A stretch of 33,730 bases of DNA from contig JAUVEB010000004.1 of NCBI GenBank assembly GCA_030595055.1, positions 1 to 33,730 on the forward strand, given 5' to 3'. The position numbers and the translations under genes are program-made. The notes under the pieces were generated by a model, which saw only the letters and a list, made by a program, of their open reading frames with translations, had not been told where the DNA came from and searched no databases. This document shows positions 20,131 to 30,979 of this stretch, in pieces. Every line of letters begins with the position of its first letter. The stretch's first letter is position 1. Source of the stretch: Desulfuromonadaceae bacterium (lineage in GTDB: Bacteria; Desulfobacterota; Desulfuromonadia; Desulfuromonadales; Geopsychrobacteraceae).

Positions 20131-20595
20131 TCAGATCACCTTCATCAAGTTGACCATTTCAATGGCACTCATCGCCGCCTCAGCGCCTTTGTTGCCGGCC
20201 TTGGTTCCGGCACGCTCAATAGCCTGTTCAACGGAGTCTGTGGTTAAAACACCAAAGGCCACGGGCAAGCCACTGTCGAGGGAAACTGATGCGACGCCTT
20301 TAGTGACCTCTGAACTGATATACTCAAAATGCGGCGTAGCGCCCCGGATGACAGCGCCGAGGCAAATAATAGCATCATATTTATCTGATTCAGCCATCTT
20401 CTTGGCCAACAACGGAATTTCAAAAGCACCCGGCACCCGAACCACGGAGAGCTGCAGTTCTTCGGCACCATGACGCGTAAGAGTATCGATTGCTCCCTCG
20501 AGTAAACGATCGCAGATAAAACTGTTGAAACGGCTGACGATCAGACCAAACCGGAAACCCGTGGCGTCAAGTTTTCCTTCGATAATCTCAGGCAT
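20131..20595 (-). CDS. ribH: 6,7-dimethyl-8-ribityllumazine synthase
   Basis: [84 protein letters not shown]. Confidence 0.97.
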   Translation of the reverse strand: MPEIIEGKLDATGFRFGLIVSRFNSFICDRLLEGAIDTLTRHGAEELQLSVVRVPGAFEIPLLAKKMAESDKYDAIICLGAVIRGATPHFEYISSEVTKGVASVSLDSGLPVAFGVLTTDSVEQAIERAGTKAGNKGAEAAMSAIEMVNLMKVI

Positions 20596-20620
20596 ATTTT
20601 CCTCCGTGTAAAAGGCTAGG

Positions 20621-21825
20621 CTAGAGATTTTCCAGCAGGTGCCCCAATTTTTCCCGTTTAGTTTTCAGGTATTTTAGATTTGCGGCCTGCGGCTTCATCT
20701 CGATGGGAACACGTTCAACAATTTCCAGACCATAACCTTCCAGCCCGACGATCTTTTTCGGATTATTCGTCATCAAACGCAGTTTTTTGACCCCCAACTC
20801 TGCCAGGATCTGCGCCCCGATACCATAATCCCGCAGGTCAGCACTGAAACCGAGGGCCTCATTAGCCTCTACGGTGTCATGACCCTGATCCTGCAAAGCA
20901 TAGGCTTTGATCTTATTGAGCAGGCCGATCCCACGTCCTTCCTGACGCATATAAAGGATGATACCGACACCTTCTTCATCAATCTGTGCCAGCGCGGCAT
21001 GCAACTGATCGCCACAGTCACAGCGCTGCGAACCGAAAACGTCGCCGGTTAAACATTCTGAGTGAACCCGCACGAGAACAGGTTTTTCCGGATCAATTTC
21101 ACCTTTGACCAAGGCGATATGCTGGGCATGATCAACATCATTTTCATAAACGATTGCGGCAAAATCACCCCCATAGAAAGTGGGCAGAACCGTTTCCGCT
21201 GCTCTCCGAATCAACAACTCTTTACGCATTCGGTAGGCGACCATATCGGCGATAGCGATGATTTTTAAATCATGTTGCGCAGCAAACTTTTTCAACTGCG
21301 GCATGCGCGCCATGGTGCCGTTCTCATTCATGATTTCACAAATAACCCCAGCCGACTTAAGGCCCGCCATACGTGCCAGATCAACTGAGCCTTCAGTCTG
21401 TCCGGCACGCACCATGACACCACCCTTTTTCGCCCGTAACGGGAAACATGTCCCGGCCGGGCGAGATCTCGGGCCGTGGTATCATCAGCAACAGCGACCT
21501 GTATCGTATGCGATCGGTCAGCAGCAGAAATCCCTGTCGTCACGCCACGCCGTGCTTCGATCGAAACGGTGAAGGCGGTCCCGAAAGAGGAACTGTTATT
21601 ACTGACCATTAAAGGCAGATCAAGCTCATCAGCGCGAGCTTCCGTCATCGAAAGACAGATCAGGCCACGCCCCTCTTTCGCCATAAAGTTGATGGCTTCC
21701 GGAGTCACCTTTTCAGCGGCGATGACCAGATCACCTTCATTCTCACGGTCCTCATCATCGACCAGAATGACCATTTTACCCCGTCGGATATCGTCCAGAG
21801 CGGCTTCAATTTTTGCTATCGGCAT
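20621..21825 (-). pseudogene. ribBA: Bifunctional 3,4-dihydroxy-2-butanone-4-phosphate synthase / GTP cyclohydrolase II, frame-disrupted as given
   Basis: RibB frame (21328-21825) runs [13 protein letters not shown] then changes to [10 protein letters not shown]; the other frame carries [29 protein letters not shown] and the whole RibA domain (20621-21415). One missing base near 21444-21446 explains the switch. Confidence 0.88.
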
Positions 21826-21866
21826 CTATTCAATCCTTTTTTTGAATTCCCCAGCCGGGAAATATC

Positions 21867-22517
21867 TCACATGAATCCGTTTTTGGCAAGGGACTCCAGA
21901 CTCATCCCGGCGTTGTTCTGCGGCGCTATCTTTCCCTGCAAAAGACGCTCAACATAACGGCCGATCAGGTCTGTTTCAATGTTGACCGCTGCTCCTTCGC
22001 GACAGTTTTGCAGGGTTGTCATAGCGAGAGAATGTGGAATAACCGCAACGGAAAAGCTGTTCTGTGTTACTTCGTTAACCGTCAAACTGATCCCGTCAAT
22101 CGCTACGGAACCTTTCATAACGATGTAACGCAAAGTTTCTTCAGGCAGCGCAAATTCAAAACGTACCGCGTTGTGCTCCTGGTAACGTTTACGAATCTTG
22201 GCGATACAATCAACATGACCACTGACCAGATGGCCGCCGAGCCGGTCACTCAAGCGTAAAGCCCGCTCCAGATTAACCGGCATATTCGGTCTCAAGCTAC
22301 CCAGGGTTGTACACGTCAAAGTTTCCGGTGAGACATCAACCGTAAAGCTGCCGGAGTCCCAGCTTATCACCGTCAGGCAAGCCCCATTCACTGCGATACT
22401 TTCACCAAGTTGCAGATCCCCCTTAGCCAGTTCCGAGACGATCCGCAGTTGAGCAGAATCTCCCCGTCGTTGGAGACTGCCGACCTTGCCGATTTCCTGA
22501 ATCAATCCTGTGAACAT
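21867..22517 (-). CDS. ribE: Riboflavin synthase alpha subunit
   Basis: [54 protein letters not shown]. Confidence 0.96.
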   Translation of the reverse strand: MFTGLIQEIGKVGSLQRRGDSAQLRIVSELAKGDLQLGESIAVNGACLTVISWDSGSFTVDVSPETLTCTTLGSLRPNMPVNLERALRLSDRLGGHLVSGHVDCIAKIRKRYQEHNAVRFEFALPEETLRYIVMKGSVAIDGISLTVNEVTQNSFSVAVIPHSLAMTTLQNCREGAAVNIETDLIGRYVERLLQGKIAPQNNAGMSLESLAKNGFM

Positions 22518-23617
22518 TTTTCCACATCCCCCGTAATCAGGATATCTTCGCCAACCTGTTCAGAACACAGCTCGACAAGTCGTACCGCGTTTATCAGCTT
22601 ATGACAACCCTCACCGTTAAAGATTCCGTACCGGGCAGAGCCACCAATCATTTTGGGGGCAACAAAGACCATCATCCGGTCGATCAAACCGGCCTGCAAG
22701 GCGGCTCCGGCCAAAGTTGCCCCACCTTCCAGTAAAAGGCGCTGAACATGACGACGCCCCAACTCTTGCCAGAGATGGGGCAATGATACGCCACCGGCAG
22801 ATTCAGGGAAAATCATCACTTCGGCGCCCAGCTGTTGCAATGCGGAAATTTTCTCCGGGTCGGCAACGGTTGTCGCAATAAACGTCGATGCGGAAGATTC
22901 TTGCTGCAGCATTCTACTGCTCAACGGAATACGCAACCGGCTGTCGACAACAACTCGCAGAGGATCTCTGCAGCTATTATCCGGCAAACGGGTGTTGAGC
23001 AGCGGGTCATCAGCCAGCAAGGTCTCGATTCCAACCATGATGGCCTCAACACGGTCACGCAACTGATGAACTCGCTGACGGCTCAGTTCTCCGGAAATCC
23101 ATTGCGAATCCCCGCCGGTCGTCGCCGTTTTGCCATCCAGCGTCATGGCGGTTTTATAGATAGTGAACGGGAACCCAGTGGTCAGGTGACGGGTGAATGC
23201 TGCAATCAGGCGACGACACTGTCGCTCCTGCACGCCGACGGCCACTTCGATACCGGCTTGACGTAATTTTTCAATGCCTCGTCCAGCGACCTGTGGATTC
23301 GGATCCTGCACACCGACAAAGACCCGTTTGATACCGGCAGCCACTAACGCATCGGCACAGGGTCCGGTTCGCCCATAATGAGAGCAAGGTTCCAGAGTCA
23401 CATAAACATCCGCACCTACGGCCTTTTCAGCGGCCTCCCTAAGGGCAAAAATTTCTGCGTGCGGCTCTCCGGCTTTGGGATGAAACCCCTCGCCGACGAC
23501 TTGACCAGCGCGAACAATAACCGCACCCACCGGTGGATTCGGTGCCGTTCTTCCCAGCCCTATCTCCGCCAATTTAATCGCCCGAGCCATAAATTGTTGC
23601 TGGATGCTGTCAGCCAT
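22502..23617 (-). CDS. ribD: Bifunctional diaminohydroxyphosphoribosylaminopyrimidine deaminase / 5-amino-6-(5-phosphoribosylamino)uracil reductase
   Basis: TAPNPPVGAVIV; GEPHAEIFALREA; VTLEPCSHYGRTGPCADALVAAGIKRV; start chosen at MADSIQQQFMARAIKL. Confidence 0.96.
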   Translation of the reverse strand: MADSIQQQFMARAIKLAEIGLGRTAPNPPVGAVIVRAGQVVGEGFHPKAGEPHAEIFALREAAEKAVGADVYVTLEPCSHYGRTGPCADALVAAGIKRVFVGVQDPNPQVAGRGIEKLRQAGIEVAVGVQERQCRRLIAAFTRHLTTGFPFTIYKTAMTLDGKTATTGGDSQWISGELSRQRVHQLRDRVEAIMVGIETLLADDPLLNTRLPDNSCRDPLRVVVDSRLRIPLSSRMLQQESSASTFIATTVADPEKISALQQLGAEVMIFPESAGGVSLPHLWQELGRRHVQRLLLEGGATLAGAALQAGLIDRMMVFVAPKMIGGSARYGIFNGEGCHKLINAVRLVELCSEQVGEDILITGDVEKCSQD

Positions 23618-23668
23618 CTGCGACTCCAAAAGCAACCGCTATAAAACTCGACAGCCGGAATACCGAGT

Positions 23669-23825
23669 GTCTCATGCGGTTAGTCGTGTCAATGAATTCT
23701 GAGACATTTTGGGTGCTGCCAAGGCGGTGCCAACGCAGGCCTAGCCATGCGTTAAGTCAAGTTGGCGCAACATTGGCAGCGCCGAAAAGGGCCAGAATCA
23801 GAAGACAGGATTAGCCGCACGGGGC
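23669..23825 (+). repeat. Dispersed intergenic inverted-repeat element, copy 2
   Basis: Ends GTCTCATGCGGTTAGTC (23669-23685) and GATTAGCCGCACGGGGC (23809-23825) pair; internal hairpin arms CTGCCAAGGCGGTGCCAAC (23716-23734) and GTTGGCGCAACATTGGCAG (23761-23779); related to 4297-4444. Confidence 0.85.
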
Positions 23826-23865
23826 ACTAATATATTCCGGCCGAAAAACATCTTTAGAAGCTGCT

Positions 23866-24324
23866 TTATTTAGAATGTTTCAACAGGTCGGTCAATTCGA
23901 CCATGAATTCGTTGATATCCTTGAACTGTCGATAAACCGAAGCGAAGCGCACGTAAGCAACCTCGTCGACAACCTGCAAGCTATCCATAACCGCTTCACC
24001 GATCAAGCTTGCGGCGATTTCCTTATCACCGCATTCCTGAAATCTCCGCTCCAGTCGATCAACCATTGCTTCAATCTGCTCAACCGAAATCGGTCTTTTT
24101 TCACAAGCGCGCTGCATCCCGGAGATAATTTTAGAACGATCGAATGCCTCCCGGCGTCCGTCTTTTTTAATCACCCAGGGAAGAATTTCTTCAACCCGCT
24201 CATAGGTGGTAAAACGTCGCTCGCAGGCCGGACATTCACGTCGCCGCCGTACGTTATTCCCCTCCTTTCCCAAACGCGAATCGACAACCTTGGTATCATC
24301 GTGTTGACAGAAAGGACATTTCAT
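23866..24324 (-). CDS. nrdR: Transcriptional repressor NrdR
   Basis: [17 protein letters not shown]...[21 protein letters not shown] Zn ribbon plus ATP-cone. Confidence 0.97.
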   Translation of the reverse strand: MKCPFCQHDDTKVVDSRLGKEGNNVRRRRECPACERRFTTYERVEEILPWVIKKDGRREAFDRSKIISGMQRACEKRPISVEQIEAMVDRLERRFQECGDKEIAASLIGEAVMDSLQVVDEVAYVRFASVYRQFKDINEFMVELTDLLKHSK

Positions 24325-24779
24325 ACCTGCTCCGCAACGGGAAATTGCTGATGGGAAATTCCTGCCTCATCCAACATCTGCAGTGATAATTGATCAGGAT
24401 AACCCCGCTTGAAAACGATTCCGGTGACACCTGCATTAATCAGCATTTTACTGCAGATGATACATGGTGAATCGGTACAATAGAGGGTGGAACCGGCAAT
24501 ATTGATCCCATGGCGAGCGGCCTGAATAATCGCATTCTGCTCGGCATGCAAACCGCGACAGAGTTCGTGCCGCTCACCGGAGGGAACCTTTAACTGCTCA
24601 CGCAAGCAGCCGGTGACATCACAATGAGTAATGCCGCTCGGCGCACCGTTGTAACCGGTCGCCAGAATGTTCTTTTCCTTCACCAGGAGCGCACCGACCC
24701 GGCGTCGCAGACAGGTCGAACGACTGGCGACCAGTACGGTGATCTGCATGAAATATTCATCCCAGCTCGGCCGTTCCAT
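24321..24779 (-). CDS. dCMP deaminase / ComEB-like cytidine-deoxycytidylate deaminase
   Basis: [71 protein letters not shown] overlap with nrdR. Confidence 0.93.
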   Translation of the reverse strand: MERPSWDEYFMQITVLVASRSTCLRRRVGALLVKEKNILATGYNGAPSGITHCDVTGCLREQLKVPSGERHELCRGLHAEQNAIIQAARHGINIAGSTLYCTDSPCIICSKMLINAGVTGIVFKRGYPDQLSLQMLDEAGISHQQFPVAEQV

Positions 24780-24787
24780 ACTGAATC

Positions 24788-26041
24788 CTATTTTAAGCGA
24801 TGAGCATACAAGGGAAACGCTTGACAGAGCTCCTTGATTTCTGCACGAATTTTGGCCAGTTCCGCTTCGTTATCGATATTGCTCAACGCCCGATTGATCC
24901 ATGCTGCAACTTTGAGCATTTCAGGTTCTTTCAAACCACGGGTGGTGGTTGCCGGAGTCCCGATCCTGATTCCACTGGTAACAAATGGAGAACGGGGATC
25001 AAAAGGAACCGCATTCTTATTCACGGTAATCCCGGCTTTTTCCAAAGTTGCCTCGGCCACCTTGCCGGTCAATTCGGTGCCGCTGAAATCGACCAGCATC
25101 AGATGATTATCGGTGCCGCCTGAAACCAACTTATAGCCTTTCGCAACCAATTCGTTTGCCAGGGTTTGAGCGTTTTTAACCACCTGCCGTGCATACTCGC
25201 TGAACTCCGGCGACAACGCTTCCTTGAATGCGACGGCCTTGGCCGCAATGACATGCATCAGCGGCCCACCCTGGATCCCCGGAAAGATATTACTGTTGAG
25301 CTTCTTGGCCCATTCTTCCGTACAGAGAATCATCCCGCCGCGTGGTCCGCGCAGGGTTTTATGCGTGGTGGTAGTGACAAACTCAGCGTAAGGCACCGGA
25401 TCGGGGTGAACACCGGCAGCAACCAATCCGGCAATGTGCGCCATATCAACCATGACGACAGCGCCAACCTCATCAGCAATCCGCCGGAAAGCCGGAAAAT
25501 CGATCTCACGGGCATAGGCACTGGCACCGACAACGATCAACTTCGGCTGGTGTTCCTTCGCCAAGCGCTCGACTTCTGCATAATCAATCGTGCCGGTTTC
25601 AGGTTTCACCCCATAAGGCACAACATTATAGAGCTTGCCGGAAAAATTGACGGATGAACCGTGTGTCAAATGACCACCATGCGCCAGATTCATTCCGAGG
25701 ACGGTATCGCCAGGCTTGCAGACCGCCATATAAACCGCCATATTAGCCTGGGAACCGGAATGGGGCTGAACATTGACGTGTTCGGCACCGAACAGCTCTT
25801 TCGCCCGGTCGATGGCCAGTTGCTCGGCGACATCAACCACCTCGCAACCGCCATAATAACGCTTACCCGGATACCCTTCAGCATATTTATTGGTCAATAC
25901 CGAGCCCTGTGCTTCCAGCACAGCCTCGCTGACAAAGTTTTCCGAGGCAATAAATTCGAGGCTGTATTCCTGACGCTCGGTTTCTTCGCGCAGAATTTTG
26001 GCAATTTCCGGATCAAAATCAGCAAGCCTTGAAGCAACCAT
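24788..26041 (-). CDS. glyA: Serine hydroxymethyltransferase
   Basis: [60 protein letters not shown]. Confidence 0.98.
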   Translation of the reverse strand: MVASRLADFDPEIAKILREETERQEYSLEFIASENFVSEAVLEAQGSVLTNKYAEGYPGKRYYGGCEVVDVAEQLAIDRAKELFGAEHVNVQPHSGSQANMAVYMAVCKPGDTVLGMNLAHGGHLTHGSSVNFSGKLYNVVPYGVKPETGTIDYAEVERLAKEHQPKLIVVGASAYAREIDFPAFRRIADEVGAVVMVDMAHIAGLVAAGVHPDPVPYAEFVTTTTHKTLRGPRGGMILCTEEWAKKLNSNIFPGIQGGPLMHVIAAKAVAFKEALSPEFSEYARQVVKNAQTLANELVAKGYKLVSGGTDNHLMLVDFSGTELTGKVAEATLEKAGITVNKNAVPFDPRSPFVTSGIRIGTPATTTRGLKEPEMLKVAAWINRALSNIDNEAELAKIRAEIKELCQAFPLYAHRLK

Positions 26042-26060
26042 CTCATCTCTCCTGTTCTAT

Positions 26061-26092
26061 AAAAAACGGGGCAGTTTATCGCTACCCCGTTC
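26061..26092 (-). terminator. Intrinsic terminator between rpiB and glyA
   Basis: Minus strand AACGGGG...CCCCGTTTTTTAT hairpin plus T-tract. Confidence 0.8.
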
Positions 26093-26104
26093 ATTGTTAG
26101 CCGT

Positions 26105-26542
26105 TTATTTCTGCTCAGTCGCAGTTATCTTCAACAAACGATTCTGATGCCGCCCACCTTCGAACCGATGATCCAGCCAGATCCCAACCAACCCGGCGCC
26201 TTCTGCGGCAGAGAGGATCCGTCCCCCCATCACCAGAATATTGGCATTATTATGTTCACGGGCCATCTGCGCGGTAAAAGCATCATGCACCAATGCCGCC
26301 CGGACACCGGGAAATTTATTCGCGGCAATCGACATGCCGATCCCGGTACCGCAGATCAGAATGCCCTCTTTCACCGCCCCCTTTGAAACAGCGCCGGCAA
26401 CTTTGGCGGCAAAATCGGGATAATCAACCGATTCAGTGCCGTAGGTCCCGTAATCTTCATAGGAAATTTGCCGACTTTTCAGATACTCGCAAACCGCCTG
26501 CTTCAACTCATAACCACCGTGGTCACTTCCGACAGCAATCAT
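26105..26542 (-). CDS. rpiB: Ribose-5-phosphate isomerase B
   Basis: MIAVGSDHGGYELKQAVCEYL; EGILICGTGIGMSIAANKFPGVRAALVHD; start revised to 26542. Confidence 0.95.
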   Translation of the reverse strand: MIAVGSDHGGYELKQAVCEYLKSRQISYEDYGTYGTESVDYPDFAAKVAGAVSKGAVKEGILICGTGIGMSIAANKFPGVRAALVHDAFTAQMAREHNNANILVMGGRILSAAEGAGLVGIWLDHRFEGGRHQNRLLKITATEQK

Positions 26543-26550
26543 CTTGCGCC

Positions 26551-27783
26551 TCAGATCTTGCGAAAAGCGAGAGTGGCATTGGTCCCACCGAAGCCGAAAG
26601 AGTTCGACAAGGCCACTTGGCAAACGGCTTCGCGGGCCACATTCGGAACATAATCAAGATCACAATCAGGATCAGGCTCATCATAGTTGATGGTCGGAGG
26701 GATGACGCCTCTTTGCAACACCAGCGCCAGATAAGCCGCTTCAATACCACCGGCCGCACCAAGACCGTGACCAGTCATACTCTTGGTCGAGCTAATCATG
26801 ACCTTTTTGGCGTGCTCACCCAGGACAGCTTTAATCGCCATGGTTTCATAGAGATCGTTGAAATGCGTGGAGGTACCATGAGCGTTGATATAATCGACAT
26901 CCTCGGGGTTTAATCCGGCATTATTGAGCGCCATCTTCATGCAACGTGCAGCCCCTTCACCGCCAGGGGCCGGTTGGGTCAGATGGTAAGCATCACCACT
27001 CATTCCGTAACCGGCGACTTCACAGTAAATCCTGGCACCACGGGCCTTGGCAACTTCGTATTCCTCAAGGATCAGAATACCGGCACCTTCGGCCATGATA
27101 AAACCGTCTCGATTCTTCTCAAACGGACGACTGGCCGCTTGTGGATCATCATTACGCGTCGACAAAGCTTTCATGACGTTGAAACCACCAACTCCCAAAG
27201 GAGTGATCGTTGATTCTGTCCCCCCGGCAAACATGGCATCGGCATCGCCGCGAGCGATCATGTGATAGGCATCACCGATCGAATGAGTTCCTGTGGCGCA
27301 AGCGGAGACAGATGACAGGGTCGGCCCTTTCGCACCAAATTTCATCGAAATATGGCCGGGGGCAAGGTTGATGATCAGCATCGGGATAAAGAACGGAGAG
27401 ATTTTTTTGTAACCGCGTTCGAGCATGACTTTGTGGTACTTCTCAATGGCCGGCAAACCACCAAGGCCGGAGCCGACCAGAACACCGACCCGTTCAGCAT
27501 TTGCGTCAGTAATCTCCAGGCCGGAATCACTCAACGCCATCGTTGCGGCGGCCAGACCATACTGGATAAAAAGATCCATCTTCTTGATCTCTTTTTTTTC
27601 AATATAGAGTTCCGCGTTAAAATCTTTCACTTCACCGGCAATCTGACTCGAAAAGTCTGCAGCATCAAACCGGGTGATCAGACCCAAACCGGATTGTCCA
27701 GAAGTAATGGCTGTCCAGTTTTTTTCAACACCTGTCCCGAGGGGAGACACGATACCGACACCGGTGACCACAACTCTACGCAT
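26551..27783 (-). CDS. fabF: Beta-ketoacyl-ACP synthase II
   Basis: [39 protein letters not shown] active-site Cys; [26 protein letters not shown]. Confidence 0.97.
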   Translation of the reverse strand: MRRVVVTGVGIVSPLGTGVEKNWTAITSGQSGLGLITRFDAADFSSQIAGEVKDFNAELYIEKKEIKKMDLFIQYGLAAATMALSDSGLEITDANAERVGVLVGSGLGGLPAIEKYHKVMLERGYKKISPFFIPMLIINLAPGHISMKFGAKGPTLSSVSACATGTHSIGDAYHMIARGDADAMFAGGTESTITPLGVGGFNVMKALSTRNDDPQAASRPFEKNRDGFIMAEGAGILILEEYEVAKARGARIYCEVAGYGMSGDAYHLTQPAPGGEGAARCMKMALNNAGLNPEDVDYINAHGTSTHFNDLYETMAIKAVLGEHAKKVMISSTKSMTGHGLGAAGGIEAAYLALVLQRGVIPPTINYDEPDPDCDLDYVPNVAREAVCQVALSNSFGFGGTNATLAFRKI

Positions 27784-27859
27784 AAATATCTCTTTCATTA
27801 GTTGAATAATTTATTGCTCAGCTTAACAACAAACTGCTGAATATGGCGGGAAATAAAAC

Positions 27860-27888
27860 GGTGGTGCCGGAAGAAATCCGACACCACC
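27860..27888 (-). terminator. Hairpin (partial terminator/attenuator-like) between acpP and fabF
   Basis: Minus strand GGTGGTGTCGGatttcttCCGGCACCACC followed by GTTTTATTT. Confidence 0.6.
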
Positions 27889-27895
27889 AAAACAA

Positions 27896-28129
27896 TCAGG
27901 AAGCCTTGTTGATATAATCAACAGCATCCTTGACTTTCTGGATTTTCTCTGCGTCTTCGTCAGAGATTTCGACATCAAATTCCTCTTCAAGAGCCATAAC
28001 CAGCTCAACAGTATCAAGAGAATCTGCGCCCAGATCATCCATAAATGCGGCATCAGAAGTGACCTGATCTCCGTCGACACCCAGTTGCTCGGCAACAATT
28101 TGCTTTACACGTTCCTCAATAGAAGCCAT
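27896..28129 (-). CDS. acpP: Acyl carrier protein
   Basis: [18 protein letters not shown]...[27 protein letters not shown] with the phosphopantetheine Ser. Confidence 0.98.
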   Translation of the reverse strand: MASIEERVKQIVAEQLGVDGDQVTSDAAFMDDLGADSLDTVELVMALEEEFDVEISDEDAEKIQKVKDAVDYINKAS

Positions 28130-28176
28130 TTGCTTTCCTCCTGTGTGGTTTAGGCTGTTTGAAAGCCATTTTTTGT

Positions 28177-28914
28177 TTACATATACATACCGCCGTTGAC
28201 ACCCAGAACCTGACCGGTGATATAGCCGGCCTGATCCGAGGCCAGAAAAAGTACCGCGTGAGCAATATCCTCAGCAGAACCAAGCCGCTCCAAGGGAATC
28301 TGAGCTGCCAGTTGCTGCCGTTTTTCCTCCGGAAGCGCGTCCGTCATAGCGGTCGCAATGAAACCTGGAGCGACCGCATTAACAGTCACATTACGCTTTG
28401 CCAGTTCCCGGGCGTTAGAACGGGTCAAACCCATCAAGCCGGCTTTGCTCGCACAATAATTCGCCTGTCCTGCATTCCCCATCTGACCGACAACCGAAGC
28501 AATATTGATAATCCGTCCACTGCGCTGCTTCGACATCAGTTTGGCAGCAGCACGACTGCAGAGGAACGCCCCTTTGAGGTTGACTGAGAGAACTGCATCC
28601 CAGTCTTCTTCCTTCATTCTCAGCAGCAGGGCATCACGAGTAATTCCAGCGTTATTTACCAGAATATCGACACGCTCAAAAGCTTCCTTGGCAGCCTTGA
28701 AGAGGGCCTCAACGTCAGCAGCCACGGTGACATTCCCCTGCACGGCAATCGCCTCAGTCCCCTGAGCTTTGAGTTCAGCGACAAAATCCTCGGTTGCCTC
28801 AAGATCGATATCAACGGCAACAATCTTTGCCCCTTGACCTGCCAAGGCGAGGGAAATGCTGCGACCAATCCCTCTTGATGCACCAGTCACCACGGCAACT
28901 TTATCCTGAACCAT
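28177..28914 (-). CDS. fabG: 3-oxoacyl-ACP reductase
   Basis: [55 protein letters not shown]. Confidence 0.97.
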   Translation of the reverse strand: MVQDKVAVVTGASRGIGRSISLALAGQGAKIVAVDIDLEATEDFVAELKAQGTEAIAVQGNVTVAADVEALFKAAKEAFERVDILVNNAGITRDALLLRMKEEDWDAVLSVNLKGAFLCSRAAAKLMSKQRSGRIINIASVVGQMGNAGQANYCASKAGLMGLTRSNARELAKRNVTVNAVAPGFIATAMTDALPEEKRQQLAAQIPLERLGSAEDIAHAVLFLASDQAGYITGQVLGVNGGMYM

Positions 28915-28992
28915 GTTCCATCTCCTTCATTATGCGAAAAGTTATATGCTGACATGCAACAATAAAGCAAGTTTTTTAAAGGCTTACATCAA

Positions 28993-29907
28993 TTACAGCT
29001 TCTTCAGGCCGGCAACATCAGCGACATTTTGCACCTCAGTCCCCCTGGCAATTCTTTTCACTAAACCGGAAAGCACCTTGCCGGGGCCGATCTCAACAAA
29101 ACGCTCGACACCGATTTCCCGCATTTTCAGTACCGACTCATCCCAACGCACCGGAGCACAGACTTGCTCAACCAGCAACGGCTTCACCCGCTCCGGCTCC
29201 TGATAAGGTGCAGCTTCAACGTTGCCGACCACAGGACAGCTAAAATCACCGATCGCGATCTCAGACAGGACAGTACCCAGACGAGTTGCGGCAGGCGCCA
29301 TCAATGAGGAATGAAAAGGCGCGCTGACCGGCAATGACAGCGCACGCTTGGCACCACGCTCTTTTGCCAGGATCATGGCACGCTCAACCGCGGTGGCATG
29401 ACCGGCGATGACGACCTGTCCGGGGCTGTTGAAATTAGCCGGGGAGACAACTTCACCTTCCGCAGCATCATCACAGAGCTGCTCAAGATCGGAACCTTCG
29501 ATTCCCATGATCGCCGCCATGGCGCCAACACCGACAGGAACCGCCTGCTGCATAAAAGTCCCTCGTTGCCGCACAGTTCTGACCGCATCCGCCAACGATA
29601 ACACCCCGCTACACACCAGTGCCGAATATTCCCCTAAAGAATGGCCGGCGACAAAAGCCGGCGTGAGGTCGGTTTCCTGCTCGACAACCCGTAAAACGGC
29701 GACGCTGGCCGTCAAGATAGCCGGCTGGGTATTTGCCGTCAGCTTGAGTTCCTCCTCACTGCCATGAAAACACATGGCTGCGATGTCAAAGCCAAGTGAA
29801 TCGGAAGCCTCTTCAAAAACCCGCTTTGCGCAAGTGAAATTATCAGCGAGATCCTTCCCCATTCCGGAGAACTGAGAACCTTGGCCTGGAAACAAAAATG
29901 CAATCAT
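28993..29907 (-). CDS. fabD: Malonyl-CoA:ACP transacylase
   Basis: AFLFPGQGSQFSGMGKDL; AGHSLGEYSALVCSG; APFHSSLM. Confidence 0.97.
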   Translation of the reverse strand: MIAFLFPGQGSQFSGMGKDLADNFTCAKRVFEEASDSLGFDIAAMCFHGSEEELKLTANTQPAILTASVAVLRVVEQETDLTPAFVAGHSLGEYSALVCSGVLSLADAVRTVRQRGTFMQQAVPVGVGAMAAIMGIEGSDLEQLCDDAAEGEVVSPANFNSPGQVVIAGHATAVERAMILAKERGAKRALSLPVSAPFHSSLMAPAATRLGTVLSEIAIGDFSCPVVGNVEAAPYQEPERVKPLLVEQVCAPVRWDESVLKMREIGVERFVEIGPGKVLSGLVKRIARGTEVQNVADVAGLKKL

Positions 29908-29948
29908 CGGTTACTGTCCCGTGTATAACGTGTGTCTGAATTTCGCGT

Positions 29949-30926
29949 TTACCAACGAATAATTGAAGCGCCCCAGGTGAAGCCACCGCCAAAAGCAGCC
30001 ATCAGGATTAAATCCCCATCTTTGAACTGCCCCTGACGGTAAATTTCATCGAGTGCCACCGGGATCGTTGCCCCGGAAGTATTACCATACCTATTAACAT
30101 TAATGAAGCATTGCTCATCAACGAGTTTCAGACGTTTGGTCACTGCTTCAAGGATACGCAGATTGGCTTGATGAGGGACAAACCAGGTCACGTCTTCACT
30201 GGTCATCCCATTGGCTTTAAGTGCTTCCTTGGAAACAGCCGTCATGGAACGGACCGCGACCTTGTAAACCTCATTTCCCTGCATTTTCAGAAACGGCAGT
30301 TTTTCTTCAATTCCAGCAATCGTAGCAGGATTTTTCGTACCGAATCCCGGTTGGCAAAGCAGCTCACGATAATTGCCGTCAGAGTGAAGGTGACAGGAAA
30401 GAACCCCGGACTCACTCTCCTGGGCTTCCAGTAATATCGCTCCGGCACCGTCACCAAAGAGGACGCAGGTATTCCGGTCAGTCCAGTCAACGATACGACT
30501 CATCGTTTCAGCACCGATGACCAGAGCCTTTTTACCGTGCCCTGAGGTCAAAAAATCACTGGCAGCGGATAACGCGTAAAGAAAACCGCTGCAGGCTGCT
30601 GACAAGTCGTAGGCATAGGCGTTTTTGGCTCCGAGATTGGCTTGGACGATACAGGCGGTCGCCGGCCAGGGATAATCAGCGGTAATGGTTCCCATGACGA
30701 TCAAATCAACTTCCTCAGCCGACACCCCGGCCATCTCCAAAGCACGCTGTGCAGCCTTGGTTGCCAGATCCGAAGTAAATTCATTCTCGGCGGCGATGCG
30801 CCGTTCCTCAATACCGGTACGTGCTACGATCCACTCATTATTCGTATCAACCATCTTTTCCAGATCAAAGTTGTTCAGCACCTTTTCCGGAAGATAAGAT
30901 CCTGTTCCGATAACACGAGCCCTCAT
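29949..30926 (-). CDS. fabH: Beta-ketoacyl-ACP synthase III
   Basis: IGTGSYLPEKVLNNFDLEKMVDTNNEWIVARTGIEERRIA; DLSAACSGFLYAL; FVPHQANLRILEA; NVNRYGNTSGATIPVALDE. Confidence 0.97.
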   Translation of the reverse strand: MRARVIGTGSYLPEKVLNNFDLEKMVDTNNEWIVARTGIEERRIAAENEFTSDLATKAAQRALEMAGVSAEEVDLIVMGTITADYPWPATACIVQANLGAKNAYAYDLSAACSGFLYALSAASDFLTSGHGKKALVIGAETMSRIVDWTDRNTCVLFGDGAGAILLEAQESESGVLSCHLHSDGNYRELLCQPGFGTKNPATIAGIEEKLPFLKMQGNEVYKVAVRSMTAVSKEALKANGMTSEDVTWFVPHQANLRILEAVTKRLKLVDEQCFINVNRYGNTSGATIPVALDEIYRQGQFKDGDLILMAAFGGGFTWGASIIRW

Positions 30927-30979
30927 AAGCTGTTTCTCCTTAATCTAAAGGGAGCCGATAACATTGCACAAATAAGCAA

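Noticed and set aside
21390-21450. Programmed -1 frameshift as explanation of split ribBA
   Set aside because: A slip at GAAAAAG would leave SRYGR in place of the conserved FPLRA; a single missing T upstream explains the conserved motif better. Not excluded experimentally.
23669-23825. Possible FMN riboswitch upstream of ribD
   Set aside because: The location suits one, but neither strand shows the conserved FMN-riboswitch core as I know it, and the same sequence family also sits upstream of apt.
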